Shown here: positions 1-8,899 of the stretch, piece by piece | Numbering within the stretch: the first letter of the stretch is position 1 | Layout of the letters: each line of letters opens with the position of its first letter | Assembly: GCF_002176815.1 (NCBI RefSeq) | Contig: NZ_CP021648.1 | Location: forward strand, 3,728,001-3,792,000 | DNA: 64,000 bases | Direction: 5' to 3' | DNA from: Acidovorax sp. T1 | Lineage (GTDB): Bacteria; Pseudomonadota; Gammaproteobacteria; Burkholderiales; Burkholderiaceae_C | Notes under the pieces: model-generated | What the model was told of the DNA's origin: nothing | The model's input: the letters and a program-made list of their open reading frames with translations, nothing else | Database searches by the model: none | Made by a program: the position numbers and the translations under genes

Positions 1-1380
1 GCCGCCCAGGCTGCGCTGGAAGGCGGGCGAAAACAGCGCCTGGCGCTGGTCGGCCCGCAGGTGCGACATGCTGTGGTGATAGGCCTGCACGCTGTCCATG
101 GCCAGGGCCTGCAAGGTGGTCTTGGCGCGCAAGGGGCGCGGCGCCCAGTCGGCCTTGGGATACATCTGCCCCAGCGCGCCAAACAGCGGGCGGCGCAGGC
201 CCTGCGGCAGGCAGTTGCGCACGGCCTCTTCGCCCTGGTGCATGCGGTAGCGCCGGTAGCCGCCCAGACTCTCGTCGCCGCCGTCGCCAGACAGCGCCAC
301 TGTGACATGCTTGCGCGCCATCTGGCAGACGCGGTAGGTGGGGATGGCCGAGCTGTCGGCAAAGGGTTCGTCGTACAGCCTGGCCAGCGTGTCGATGAGG
401 TCGAAGTCGTTGCTGCTGACGACTTCGAGCTGATGGTCGGTGTGATAGCGGTCGGCCACCTGCTGGGCAAAGGCGGATTCGTTGAAACGCGGGTCGTCGA
501 AGCCGATGGCGCAGGTGTGCACAGGCGTGTCTGACAGTCCGGCCATGGTGGCCACCACGGCGCTGGAATCCACCCCGCCGGAGAGGAAGGCACCCAGGGG
601 CACGTCGGCGATCATGCGCAGCCGCACCGATTCCTTCACCCGCTCGCGCAGCTCGGCCTGTGCATCGGCCAGGCCGATGGGGTTGTCATTGCTGAAATGC
701 ACGTCCCAATACGGTACCGGCTGGGCCTGGGCCGCATCACCCCGGCGCAGGGTGAGGCTGTGCGCCGCAGCCAGCTTGTGGGCGTGGCGGTAGATGCAAC
801 GCGGATCGGGCACGTAGCCGAACGAGAAATAGTCTTCCACCGCCAGCGGGTCAATGTCGCGCACAAAGCCGGGGTGGGCAGTCAGCACTTTGAGCTCGGA
901 GCCAAAGATGAAGCTGCCATCGGGCAACCACGCGTAGTGCATGGGCTTGACGCCCATGCGGTCGCGCGCAAGGAACAGGGTTTGCTGGTTGCGGTCCCAC
1001 AGGGCAAAAGCGAACATGCCCCGCAGCCGGTGCAGGCAGGCCGCGCCCCAGGCTTGCCAGGCGTGCACGATCACTTCGGTGTCGCTGCGCGTTTTGAAGT
1101 GGTAGCCCAGGGCCTTGAGCTCGGCCATCAGCGCGCGGTAGTTGTAGATCTCGCCATTAAAGACGATGCCCACGCTGCCGTTTTCATTGAACAAGGGCTG
1201 CTTGCCGGTGGCCAGGTCGATGACGGACAGGCGCCGGTGGCCCAGTGCCAGGCCGGGCTCCAGGTGCACATCGTCTTCGTCGGGCCCGCGGTGGGCCTGG
1301 ACATTGTTGATGCGCGAAATCAGTTCGCGCGAGTAGGCGCGCGCTCCCTGTGTATCGAAGAGGCCGGAGATGCCGCACAT
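1..1380 (-). CDS. XrtA-associated amidotransferase, asparagine synthase family (partial)
   Basis: Class II glutamine amidotransferase joined to an asparagine synthetase-type ATP-pyrophosphatase domain. In XrtA exopolysaccharide clusters this family (TIGR03108 type) is expected to amidate a uronic acid or similar carboxylated sugar in the cytoplasm; the substrate is inferred. The start at ATG 1380 gives MCGISGLFDTQG, so Cys2 is the expected N-terminal nucleophile. HRGPDEDD and, near residue 265, the PP-loop SGGVDSS are readable. About 460 codons lie in the window and the C-terminus runs off its left edge. The start lies 2 bp after the exosortase stop, so the two genes are probably co-translated. 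Confidence 0.9.
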   Translation of the reverse strand, partial: MCGISGLFDTQGARAYSRELISRINNVQAHRGPDEDDVHLEPGLALGHRRLSVIDLATGKQPLFNENGSVGIVFNGEIYNYRALMAELKALGYHFKTRSDTEVIVHAWQAWGAACLHRLRGMFAFALWDRNQQTLFLARDRMGVKPMHYAWLPDGSFIFGSELKVLTAHPGFVRDIDPLAVEDYFSFGYVPDPRCIYRHAHKLAAAHSLTLRRGDAAQAQPVPYWDVHFSNDNPIGLADAQAELRERVKESVRLRMIADVPLGAFLSGGVDSSAVVATMAGLSDTPVHTCAIGFDDPRFNESAFAQQVADRYHTDHQLEVVSSNDFDLIDTLARLYDEPFADSSAIPTYRVCQMARKHVTVALSGDGGDESLGGYRRYRMHQGEEAVRNCLPQGLRRPLFGALGQMYPKADWAPRPLRAKTTLQALAMDSVQAYHHSMSHLRADQRQALFSPAFQRSLGG

Positions 1381-1382
1381 GG

Positions 1383-2963
1383 TCAGTCGCGCCCCCGCGT
1401 TTGCAAGAGCGCCGCCACCAGTGCGCCGCCCTGGCTGTCCAGATAGGACTGCAGGCGCGCCGAAGCGTCCACCTCGGCCTCCTTGGCGTCCTTCGCGTCT
1501 GACAGGGGCGTGTAGATCACGATGTGCGCCCCGTCATCGCCCCAGCCGCCGATGCGCCCCAGCGCCCCCTGTATCTTGCCCGCGTAGTCGCTGGCGGTGA
1601 AGCCGCCGTGAACCCAATAGAAACGCCAGGCCAGCAGGCGCTGGCCCGCGTTGCCCATGCCGGGCTGGTGCTGGCGCAGCACGGCGCTGTCGACCCGCAG
1701 GGGCCGGCCCTGCAGCCGCGCATCGGCCGCGCCACCAGCCACCCGCGCCCACATCGGGTCCTGGCTCTTGACCAGCACGTTCTCTGAGCTGACCAGCTTG
1801 CGCTGGTAGTTTTGCTGGCGGTAATAGCTGACATGCAGGCCCAGCGGCTGGCTCTGACCGTCGATCAGACCGGCGTCCAGCGTGTCCGAGGCATGTTCAA
1901 ACGCCGGCCGCCAGGTGCTGGGTGGCTGCGCCGTGGCGCGCCAGGGGGCCGCGACCAGGGGCTCGACCACTTGCACAGGCCTTGTCTGCGTGCCCAGGTC
2001 CATGACCGCCAGCGCGCCATGCGGCGCCAGCACCACGGCAAAGACCAGCGCCAACGCAAGCCAAACCGTTCGGGGCGGGGCGTTTTTTGCAGCCAGGCCA
2101 ACAGGAGCCATCGCCTTGGGCGGTGGCGGCAGGGGGTCTACCCAGCGCGCACCGATGAGGAACATCACGCCGATGACGAGCCCAAAAAACAACCACCCAT
2201 ACACGAGGTGGTCCACCCCCGTGGCGATGGTGTTGCCAGAATAGTGCCCCAGCATGACGATCATGTAAGCGCGCAACCAGTTGGCAAGCAGCGGCACCAG
2301 GATGGCCACGCCAACGAACACCAGGCGCTTGCGCGTGCTTTGGTAGCTGAGGTACGCGAACAGGCAGCCCACCGTCACGGAAGCGATGAGGTAGCGAATG
2401 CCGCTGCAAGCCTCCACCACCGACCATGCGCCCGACGGGATGATGAATTGCAGGCCTTCACGGTACACCGGGATGCCGCTCGCACGCAGCGCCATCACGG
2501 TGAAGTCGGCCGTCCACTCCATCAGGCGCGGTAGCAGAAAGTCGCCGATCGGTACCGCAAAGAACAAAAAAGCCAAAGGAAAAGCCAGCGCCCCGGCCAC
2601 GCGCCAACCGAGCACGGCAGGCACCGACAACACGATCAACGTGACCAGCGCCAGCTGCGTGGCAGCGTTCACGGCCACCAGATCGCCCGCCAGCCAGAGT
2701 GCCGCGGCGCCCGCCATGAGCAGCCAGGCCAGGCGCCCCGGGCGAGGAACCATGGGCGCCAGCACCGCGCGCTGGCGCCACACCAGCCACAGCGAGATGA
2801 GGGGCACGACAAAGCCATGCGCATAGGTGTCGGAGCGCGCCCAGATCATCGCCATGCCCCAGGCCGAATGCCAGTACGCAACCACAATGGCTGCGAGCAG
2901 CAACACCAGCACCAGCAGGGGCCGACGCCAATGGACGGGCAGGGCTTGAAGGTGGCTTGTCAT
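1383..2963 (-). CDS. xrtA: Exosortase A with C-terminal EpsI domain
   Basis: Integral membrane transpeptidase-like enzyme that processes PEP-CTERM proteins, here embedded in a polysaccharide cluster. The product is 526 aa. The N-terminal half has about eight hydrophobic segments and the exosortase triad: Cys186 in VEACSGIR, Arg231 in NWLRAY and His252 in GVDHLVYGW. The C-terminal part (from about residue 310) matches the EpsI-type domain often fused to XrtA. I chose ATG 2963 (MTSHLQALPV), because upstream in-frame codons read through the repeat at the end of the preceding gene. The gap to that gene is 10 bp. No PEP-CTERM substrate is visible in the window. Confidence 0.92.
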   Translation of the reverse strand: MTSHLQALPVHWRRPLLVLVLLLAAIVVAYWHSAWGMAMIWARSDTYAHGFVVPLISLWLVWRQRAVLAPMVPRPGRLAWLLMAGAAALWLAGDLVAVNAATQLALVTLIVLSVPAVLGWRVAGALAFPLAFLFFAVPIGDFLLPRLMEWTADFTVMALRASGIPVYREGLQFIIPSGAWSVVEACSGIRYLIASVTVGCLFAYLSYQSTRKRLVFVGVAILVPLLANWLRAYMIVMLGHYSGNTIATGVDHLVYGWLFFGLVIGVMFLIGARWVDPLPPPPKAMAPVGLAAKNAPPRTVWLALALVFAVVLAPHGALAVMDLGTQTRPVQVVEPLVAAPWRATAQPPSTWRPAFEHASDTLDAGLIDGQSQPLGLHVSYYRQQNYQRKLVSSENVLVKSQDPMWARVAGGAADARLQGRPLRVDSAVLRQHQPGMGNAGQRLLAWRFYWVHGGFTASDYAGKIQGALGRIGGWGDDGAHIVIYTPLSDAKDAKEAEVDASARLQSYLDSQGGALVAALLQTRGRD

Positions 2964-2973
2964 GGGGGCACTT

Positions 2974-4239
2974 TCATGCACTGGCAGCGTGGGGCTGATT
3001 GGCCGGTGGGTTGGCCGGTGGGTTGGCAGGTGGATTGGCAGGCGCTCTGCCCAGGCCACTGTCGATACCGCTCAGATGGGCCTGCCAGCTGCATTCGTGC
3101 TCCACGTAGCGGCGGGCCTGCTGGCCCAGCGCGGCGGCGTTGTAAGGCGACTCCAGCAGCGGCTGCAGGGCCTGGACAAACTCTTGCGGCGTATCGGCAC
3201 GCAGCAGCCCCTGCCCTGCCGTGGCGCCGATGGCGTCGGCGCAGCTGCTGACCGTGACCACGGGCTGCTGCATGGCCATGGCCTCCAGAATCTTGTTTTG
3301 AATGCCGCGCGCCACGCGCAAGGGCGCCACCACCGCGCTGGCGTATTGCAGATAGGGCCGCACATCGGGCACGGTGCCAGTGACCACCACCTGCCCACTG
3401 GCCAGTGCTTGCACCTGGGGAGAAGGGCTGCGGCCCACGATGTAAAACCGCGCCAACGGCCAGCGCGCGCGCAACAGCGGCAGCACGTCGGCCACGAACC
3501 AGCTGGCGCCGTCGATGTTGGGCCAGTAGTCCATCGCGCCGGTGAACACCACGGCCTGCTCACCCGCCGCGAAGGGGCTGGGCCGCAGGGGGTCTGGCAT
3601 GAAAAACTCGGCATCCACCCCGTTGCCCATGGACTGCACGCGCCCCGCGCATTCCGGCGCCTGCGACAAAAACAAGGCGGTTTCGTTCGGTGTGACGAAG
3701 TACGCGCGCCGCGCCAGCAAGGCCATTGCGCGCTCATAAGCGAGCAGGCGCCGGCCCTCGCGGCGGTACAGCATGGACAAGGGCCAGCGGTGCGCGGGGG
3801 CGTACTGGGTCCATTTGGCGGAGTCCACATCGACAAAGTCCACCAGCATGGGCACCTTGGGCAGCAGCGGCTGCGCGTATTGCGCCATGGCCGAGGAAAA
3901 AACCACGCAGGCCTGCAGGCTGTGTTCTGCGCTCGTCTGCTCCACCCAGCGCCGCATGCCGGCGTTGCGGTAGTAGGCCAGCGTGAGCGCCTCGCCCGCC
4001 AGCAGACCGCTGAGGCTCCTGGCCTTGGCACTGGGTGCATGGATGCGCTCCACATGCAGGTCGGGGCACATGGCCTGGAGCGTGGGCAGGTGTTGCGCAT
4101 CGTCCGGGTCGTCGATGAAGGTGCCCAGAAACACGCGGTGGCGCTGCTGCAAGTGGCGCAGCAGGTGGTACGAACGCACCTTGTCACCCTTGTTGGGGGG
4201 GTACGGCAGTCGGTGCACCAGGTAGAGAATGTTGCCCAT
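2974..4239 (-). CDS. Glycosyltransferase, XrtA/EpsH1 system type (stp1 family)
   Basis: GT4-like sugar transferase of the TIGR03087 type found with XrtA, expected to add a sugar to the lipid-linked repeat unit at the inner membrane. The N-terminus MGNILYLVHRLPYPPNKGDK and the donor-site region around KILEAMAMQQPVV are typical. The product is 421 aa from ATG 4239. ATG 4248 (MTTMGN) is an equally possible start, and neither has a clear ribosome binding site. The C-terminus ends in a PANP-type repeat encoded by a 12-bp tandem repeat, probably a non-functional tail. The gap to the FemAB gene is 22 bp. Confidence 0.85.
   Translation of the reverse strand: MGNILYLVHRLPYPPNKGDKVRSYHLLRHLQQRHRVFLGTFIDDPDDAQHLPTLQAMCPDLHVERIHAPSAKARSLSGLLAGEALTLAYYRNAGMRRWVEQTSAEHSLQACVVFSSAMAQYAQPLLPKVPMLVDFVDVDSAKWTQYAPAHRWPLSMLYRREGRRLLAYERAMALLARRAYFVTPNETALFLSQAPECAGRVQSMGNGVDAEFFMPDPLRPSPFAAGEQAVVFTGAMDYWPNIDGASWFVADVLPLLRARWPLARFYIVGRSPSPQVQALASGQVVVTGTVPDVRPYLQYASAVVAPLRVARGIQNKILEAMAMQQPVVTVSSCADAIGATAGQGLLRADTPQEFVQALQPLLESPYNAAALGQQARRYVEHECSWQAHLSGIDSGLGRAPANPPANPPANPPANQPHAASA
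2997..3043. repeat. 12-bp tandem repeat in glycosyltransferase 3' end
   Basis: About four imperfect copies of a unit like ggttggccggtg, differing by one or two bases. On the coding (minus) strand they give PANPPANPPANPPANQP near the C-terminus. The unit is a multiple of three, so copy-number change keeps the frame. Confidence 0.8.
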
Positions 4240-4261
4240 GGTGGTCATGCGTTGGTGGCAT

Positions 4262-5317
4262 TCAGCCCAGGTTGCGCACGATTTTGGGCCCGAGCCAATT
4301 GGCAAGGCCAATGGGCATGCGCTTCCATGCGGCGATCAGCAGGCGGTACTTGGCATTCGCGGGGTTGTTCTGCGGCACGCTGTCGCTTTTGTACAGCCGG
4401 TATTCGTAGTGCAGCGGTGTGGGTTCAAAACCCCAGTTCTTCTTGAACGCATACGAGCCGGTGTCCTGCTTGCTGCGCCCATAGTCGAACACCTTCAGGC
4501 CCCGTGCGCAGGCCAGGCGCATGAGCTCCCAGTACTTGAAGTCGTTGGCAGCCAGGTCGCGTGCTGCCTCGTCGTCGCCGGCATAGTAGGGCAGCACTTC
4601 ATCACGGAAATAGAAACTCAGCACGCTGCTGATGGCGCGGCCATCGGGCGCGCACACGGTGAGCACTTCGCAGTCCGGCCCGAAAACCCGGCACAGCCCT
4701 TTGAAATAGGCCTTGGGCAGGGCCGGCGTGCCATGGCGGTGCACGTTGTCGGCATACAGCGCGAAGAAGCGGTCGACCGTGGTGTCGATATGGGAGGTGA
4801 GCCCGTTCTTGATGCCTTTGCGCACCATGGCGCGCTGCTTGCGCGGGATGGCGAGCAGGTTGTCCTCTTCTGTCGGCGCAATCGGTTTGCGGAAAGTGAC
4901 GTAGAGGTCTTGCAGCGGCCAGTCGGTGTGGCGGCGCTGCACATGGCGCAACTCCAGGTGGTCCACGCCCAGGCGCTGCGCCAGCTGCTCGGCCTCGCGT
5001 TCCAGCGCCACGGCGGCTTGCTCATCCAGCGCGGCAACGCCGCCGTACACGGCAAAAGGCAGGCTGGTGAGGGCATTGCCGAACAGGCGGCTCTTGACAT
5101 GCCCGAGCGGCAACACACCCCGGATGCTTTCCCCGGCCTCGGCGTAGAGAAAATAGGTGTCGTGGCGGAACACCTCGCGGATCAATGCCTGCCAGCCCGC
5201 CCGGTGGAAAAACGTGGCGTGCGGACAGCCCAGCACAAAAGCGTCCCAGCGCGCCGCGTCGGCTGCGCTGTGCGCATCGAGCCGGCGAATGGCGAGCGTG
5301 GCGGCCACTTCAGCCAC
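4262..5317 (-). CDS. FemAB-family protein, XrtA/PEP-CTERM associated
   Basis: GNAT-fold acyl or aminoacyl transferase of the FemAB superfamily (TIGR03019 type). In these clusters it probably modifies a sugar or peptide substituent of the polymer; the substrate is unknown. The product is 351 aa. ATFFHRAGWQALI near residue 34, the central KQRAMVRKGIKNGL stretch and the late KYWELMRLACARGLKVFDYGRSK segment fit the family. The start is GTG 5317 with AGAGGTG ideally placed upstream. It overlaps the end of the deacetylase gene by 8 bp, so translational coupling is likely. Confidence 0.85.
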   Translation of the reverse strand: MAEVAATLAIRRLDAHSAADAARWDAFVLGCPHATFFHRAGWQALIREVFRHDTYFLYAEAGESIRGVLPLGHVKSRLFGNALTSLPFAVYGGVAALDEQAAVALEREAEQLAQRLGVDHLELRHVQRRHTDWPLQDLYVTFRKPIAPTEEDNLLAIPRKQRAMVRKGIKNGLTSHIDTTVDRFFALYADNVHRHGTPALPKAYFKGLCRVFGPDCEVLTVCAPDGRAISSVLSFYFRDEVLPYYAGDDEAARDLAANDFKYWELMRLACARGLKVFDYGRSKQDTGSYAFKKNWGFEPTPLHYEYRLYKSDSVPQNNPANAKYRLLIAAWKRMPIGLANWLGPKIVRNLG

Positions 5318-6176
5318 GGGCCACCTCTGGCGTTTGCGGGGACAGAAAAATATGGTCCATGCGGCCCCAATGAAAATCCTGCAGCAGATGCCCCAGCCGC
5401 TGCTCCATGCGGCCGATGTTCACGTAATGCCTGAAGCGGGTCTTGAACCCGATGCCTTGCACGCGCGGCTGCCCGACATCCATTTCCCAGGGATGAAAGT
5501 AAAAAACGGCCGGTGATCCGTCCTGGCGATGGACCTGGCGCAGCATCCAGCGCGACAGCGCATAGGGAAGCAGGCGAAAGTAGCCACCGCCGCTGGACGG
5601 CAAGTTGCGGTGGAACATGCGCAGGGTGGTCGGCGGCACCTCAATCAAGCCGTCGCGCACCTGGTGGGCAAACCGTGGTGCGTCCGGCATGCCATAGTGG
5701 TCGTGCCGGATGGGATAAATGCTGGAGCTGTAGCGGTAGCCGGCACGCTGCAGCGTGTCCAGCGCCCACAAATTGCCGGAGCCGATGGAAAAGCTGGGGG
5801 CTCGGTAGCCCTGCACCCGAACCCCGGCAATATCTTCCAGCAATGCTTTGGCGCGGTGGATGTCCTCAAAGAACGCCGCCTCCGACAAGTCGCTCACCCG
5901 CTCATGGCCGTAGCCATGGCTGGCCAGCTCATGGCCGCCGTCCACGATGCGGCGCACCAGCGCCGGATACCGCTCGGCGATCCAGCCCAAGGTGAAGAAG
6001 GTGGCCTGGGTGTTGTGCTCTTCCAGCAAAGCCAGGATGCGCTCCACGTTGCGCTCCACCCGGCATTCGCGCAGGTCCCACTCACTGCGTCCGATGTAGG
6101 GGGCGAAAGCCGATACCTGGAAGTAATCCTCGACGTCGATGGTCAGCGCGTTGGTGATGGAGGACGTGCTGGGCAT
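5310..6176 (-). CDS. Polysaccharide deacetylase, XrtA system (NodB fold)
   Basis: Carbohydrate esterase 4-type deacetylase (TIGR03006 type) expected to remove N- or O-acetyl groups from the exopolysaccharide. The product is 288 aa with no signal peptide. The NodB motifs are clear: TIDVEDYF (residues 12-19, catalytic Asp and metal Asp) and SHGYGHERV (near residue 86, metal His pair), followed by RAPSFSIG. The start is ATG 6176 with TGGAG upstream, 18 bp after the ATPase gene. It overlaps the FemAB gene by 8 bp. Confidence 0.9.
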   Translation of the reverse strand: MPSTSSITNALTIDVEDYFQVSAFAPYIGRSEWDLRECRVERNVERILALLEEHNTQATFFTLGWIAERYPALVRRIVDGGHELASHGYGHERVSDLSEAAFFEDIHRAKALLEDIAGVRVQGYRAPSFSIGSGNLWALDTLQRAGYRYSSSIYPIRHDHYGMPDAPRFAHQVRDGLIEVPPTTLRMFHRNLPSSGGGYFRLLPYALSRWMLRQVHRQDGSPAVFYFHPWEMDVGQPRVQGIGFKTRFRHYVNIGRMEQRLGHLLQDFHWGRMDHIFLSPQTPEVARG

Positions 6177-6194
6177 GGCGATGGACTCCAGGCT

Positions 6195-7319
6195 CTAGCC
6201 GGCGGCACTGTCAGAACGCGGGCGACGACTTGCGACCACCAGCTTTTGCAGATTCATCAAGATTTCCAAGGTCACGCGCTCCTGGCGCAGAACGCTGCGT
6301 TCGATACGCAGCAAACGCGCGCTCAGTTGCTCGGCCGTCACGTGTACAAGTTGCTGAGACATGCTATCTGCCAGAGCACTGTCCAAACTCAAATCCAAAT
6401 CCAGTGCCCCTGGCTCCAACTCGCTGTCCAGCGGCTCCTCCTGCGCGATGCCTCGCACCGCCGCTCTCAGGGGCATCTGCCAAGGAGATGCAACCTTGGG
6501 CGACACCAGCATTTCTGCTTGCACTTCTTGAATGATCTCGTTGACCAGTGCAAGGTCAATGTGCGTCCGATCCGTCAGAAACCCCTGCAACAGGACGCGG
6601 TCAAACAAGGTGTTAACGCGCCGGGGAATTCCGCCTGTGTAGTGGTAGATGCAGTCGAATATTTCTGGATCGAAGGTAGGATTTTCACTGGCCCCAGCAC
6701 ATTTCAAGCGATGCAGAATGTACTCGCGGGTTTCGTCAACCTCCAGGGGGCCGAGATGGCAGGTGGCTGTCACACGCTGACGCAATTGCACCATGCCAGG
6801 GCTTTGCAAGATTTCACGGAACTCGGGTTGGCCCACCAGAAAAGTCTGCAGCAGTGCGTACTGGCCATTCTGGAAATTGGACAGCATGCGCAGCTCTTCC
6901 ACCGCCTGCGGCTGAAGGTTCTGCGCTTCATCGACGATCAGCAGGCAACGCTTTCCTTGCAGAGTCTGGGTAACGAAGAAAGCTTCCAGTGCCATCAACA
7001 GGTCTGCTTTGGAAACGCCCCGCACGGGGATCCCGAACGCCGCGCCCACCAGTCGCAGCGTGTCTTCTGCACTCAATTGCGTGCTAACCAGATGGGCCGC
7101 GACAACAGTACCGGGGTCCAGACTGTCAATCAGGCCGCGCACAATCGTCGTCTTACCCGCCCCCACCTCGCCCGTAATCACGATGAAGCCCTCACAACGC
7201 ATCACGCCGTATTCCAGGTACGCGCGTGCGCGCTGATGCTGCTTGCTGCTGAAATAGAAGCCGGGGTCGGGATTGAGTTGGAAGGGTTTGCTGTTCAACC
7301 CATAGAACGCTTCGTACAT
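6195..7319 (-). CDS. ExeA-like AAA ATPase, XrtA system
   Basis: AAA ATPase of the ExeA/GspA type (TIGR03015, a standard XrtA cluster member), probably energising or organising assembly of the export machinery. The product is 374 aa: N-terminal MYEAFYGLNSKPF, Walker A GEVGAGKTT (50-58), Walker B CLLIVDEAQ (125-132) and a C-terminal helical extension with acidic residues from about 305. No ExeB-like peptidoglycan-binding domain is present. It starts 3 bp after the outer membrane protein gene, which fits a single transcript. Confidence 0.88.
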   Translation of the reverse strand: MYEAFYGLNSKPFQLNPDPGFYFSSKQHQRARAYLEYGVMRCEGFIVITGEVGAGKTTIVRGLIDSLDPGTVVAAHLVSTQLSAEDTLRLVGAAFGIPVRGVSKADLLMALEAFFVTQTLQGKRCLLIVDEAQNLQPQAVEELRMLSNFQNGQYALLQTFLVGQPEFREILQSPGMVQLRQRVTATCHLGPLEVDETREYILHRLKCAGASENPTFDPEIFDCIYHYTGGIPRRVNTLFDRVLLQGFLTDRTHIDLALVNEIIQEVQAEMLVSPKVASPWQMPLRAAVRGIAQEEPLDSELEPGALDLDLSLDSALADSMSQQLVHVTAEQLSARLLRIERSVLRQERVTLEILMNLQKLVVASRRPRSDSAAG

Positions 7320-7322
7320 GGA

Positions 7323-8879
7323 TCAAAACCGGTGTGTGATGGTGCCGACTATCGCCGATTCACTATATGGGCTGGCGGGGCCGTCCGATACAACGCGACG
7401 TATCTGAAGACCTGCGCTGGTGCGATGGGCCAGCAGCGTATTCCAGCCCAATACGAGTGAGCGAACCCGGGTTTCCAACCCCGGCAAAGTGCCTGCGCTG
7501 CGCTGATCGCCCCAATTCGCATGGATCGATGAATTCGGCGTGAGACGATGGGCAAGCCACAGGCTCCAGCCGCGCTGGCGGATGCGGGAGTTGGTATCGA
7601 AATCATCGCCCAGCTGGAGCGCACCGCCGAGTGCGCGGCTGTCAGAACGCGAAACTGCCAGCGTCACGGTACTGCGCTGGCCCAACAGTGCCAGCGACAG
7701 TTGCTGCGCCCGCTGCAAGGTGCTCGATGAGCGCAGGAAATCCTGGAACACCTGCACGTTGGCGGGCAGCCCCAGGCGTTCAATTTCTGCCAGAACGAGT
7801 TGTGTGCGGCGGACGGGGTCTGGCTCGATCTGGGTGTAAAAGCCGTCGAACAGGTCGAACAAAGACCCCAGCGACGCCGACTGTGCGCCCAGCCCGTTGG
7901 AGACGGCCTTGACATCGGTGTAGCGCCAGACGGTGCGCCCGGTGCGGTGCTCGATGGCTGCGTTGTGGGAGCCGCCAAAATAACGGCTCTCCCGCTCAAA
8001 CGACATCCGGGTGCGCTCCGATGGCTGCCACGCAGCACCAAAACCTGTAATGCTGTGCGACTCGCGTGTCGGCGAAAGCTGGTTGGTGGATTCGGCTCCG
8101 CCAATCCCCGTGAGCCGCACTTGCGGCGTCACTGCTACATTCACCCGGGCACGCAGCGTGGTGGTTTTGATCCTCCGACCCGGGGAATAATCGGCGACCT
8201 GGTCGCTGGCATCCACGGACCAGCCCACAACCCGCCCGCTTTCCTGGCTGCCCAGACGCAGGACCCATTCTTGCGTGGTGACATCCGAGCGGCTGTCCGT
8301 CTTGGTGCGGGTGTCTTGCACGCTGTAGCGCGCCTCATAGTCGGCCACGCTACCCATGCGACCGCGAAGATAGGGCGAGAGGCGAAAGCTCGAGGTCTGC
8401 GAGCTGTTGGCGTTGGCGGGTGAGCCATCCACCGGCGCGCCAAAAGCCGATATGGGCTGCGAAGCGACGACGGCGTCCACATCGACAAAAGCCCACTGCT
8501 CGATCGCCTCTACGACAGCGCTGGCATTCAGGCTGTGCCGAATCTCATTGAACCGTGACTCCCGCGCGTAGTAAGTGTCGTGCAGCGAATAATCGACAAA
8601 CCCTTTGATCCGGGCCATATTGCTGATCAGCTGAAACCCCGGACTCACCTCCGTCACCTGATCACTGATACTGGCGGCATCAAGCCGTGCATTGCTGGTA
8701 ATGGTGTGCTGCACCGAAATACGCGGCTCAAATACCATGCTGGGTTGACGCGGTGCTGCCTGCACATCGTCTTGTTGTGCAGTGACGGTGCCCGGAAGAA
8801 GCGCCGGTGCAGTTGCCAAAGCAAGCGAGGCCCAGCGAACCAAGCAAGGACTTGCGGTATAGCGATACGGTCGGTTCAC
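7323..8879 (-). CDS. XrtA-associated outer membrane beta-barrel protein
   Basis: Protein of the TIGR03016 type, an outer membrane beta-barrel of unknown exact role found beside XrtA, possibly the outer channel of this secretion system. The product is 518 aa with a signal peptide ending near TVTAQ, alternating polar/hydrophobic strands and a C-terminal Phe (VGTITHRF), as expected for a BAM substrate. I chose GTG 8879, which has AAGGAG with a 7-nt spacer. An earlier GTG at 8903 overlaps the kinase stop but has no better ribosome binding site. Confidence 0.8.
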   Translation of the reverse strand: MNRPYRYTASPCLVRWASLALATAPALLPGTVTAQQDDVQAAPRQPSMVFEPRISVQHTITSNARLDAASISDQVTEVSPGFQLISNMARIKGFVDYSLHDTYYARESRFNEIRHSLNASAVVEAIEQWAFVDVDAVVASQPISAFGAPVDGSPANANSSQTSSFRLSPYLRGRMGSVADYEARYSVQDTRTKTDSRSDVTTQEWVLRLGSQESGRVVGWSVDASDQVADYSPGRRIKTTTLRARVNVAVTPQVRLTGIGGAESTNQLSPTRESHSITGFGAAWQPSERTRMSFERESRYFGGSHNAAIEHRTGRTVWRYTDVKAVSNGLGAQSASLGSLFDLFDGFYTQIEPDPVRRTQLVLAEIERLGLPANVQVFQDFLRSSSTLQRAQQLSLALLGQRSTVTLAVSRSDSRALGGALQLGDDFDTNSRIRQRGWSLWLAHRLTPNSSIHANWGDQRSAGTLPGLETRVRSLVLGWNTLLAHRTSAGLQIRRVVSDGPASPYSESAIVGTITHRF

Positions 8880-8899
8880 GCGGACGCTCCTTTTTCCCG

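Noticed and set aside
2997..3043. Tandem repeat as a possible CRISPR array
   Set aside because: Unit is only 12 bp, has no spacers and lies inside a coding sequence.
5529..7460. Plus-strand ORF of 643 codons opposite the deacetylase and ATPase genes
   Set aside because: Antisense of two genes with intact catalytic motifs.
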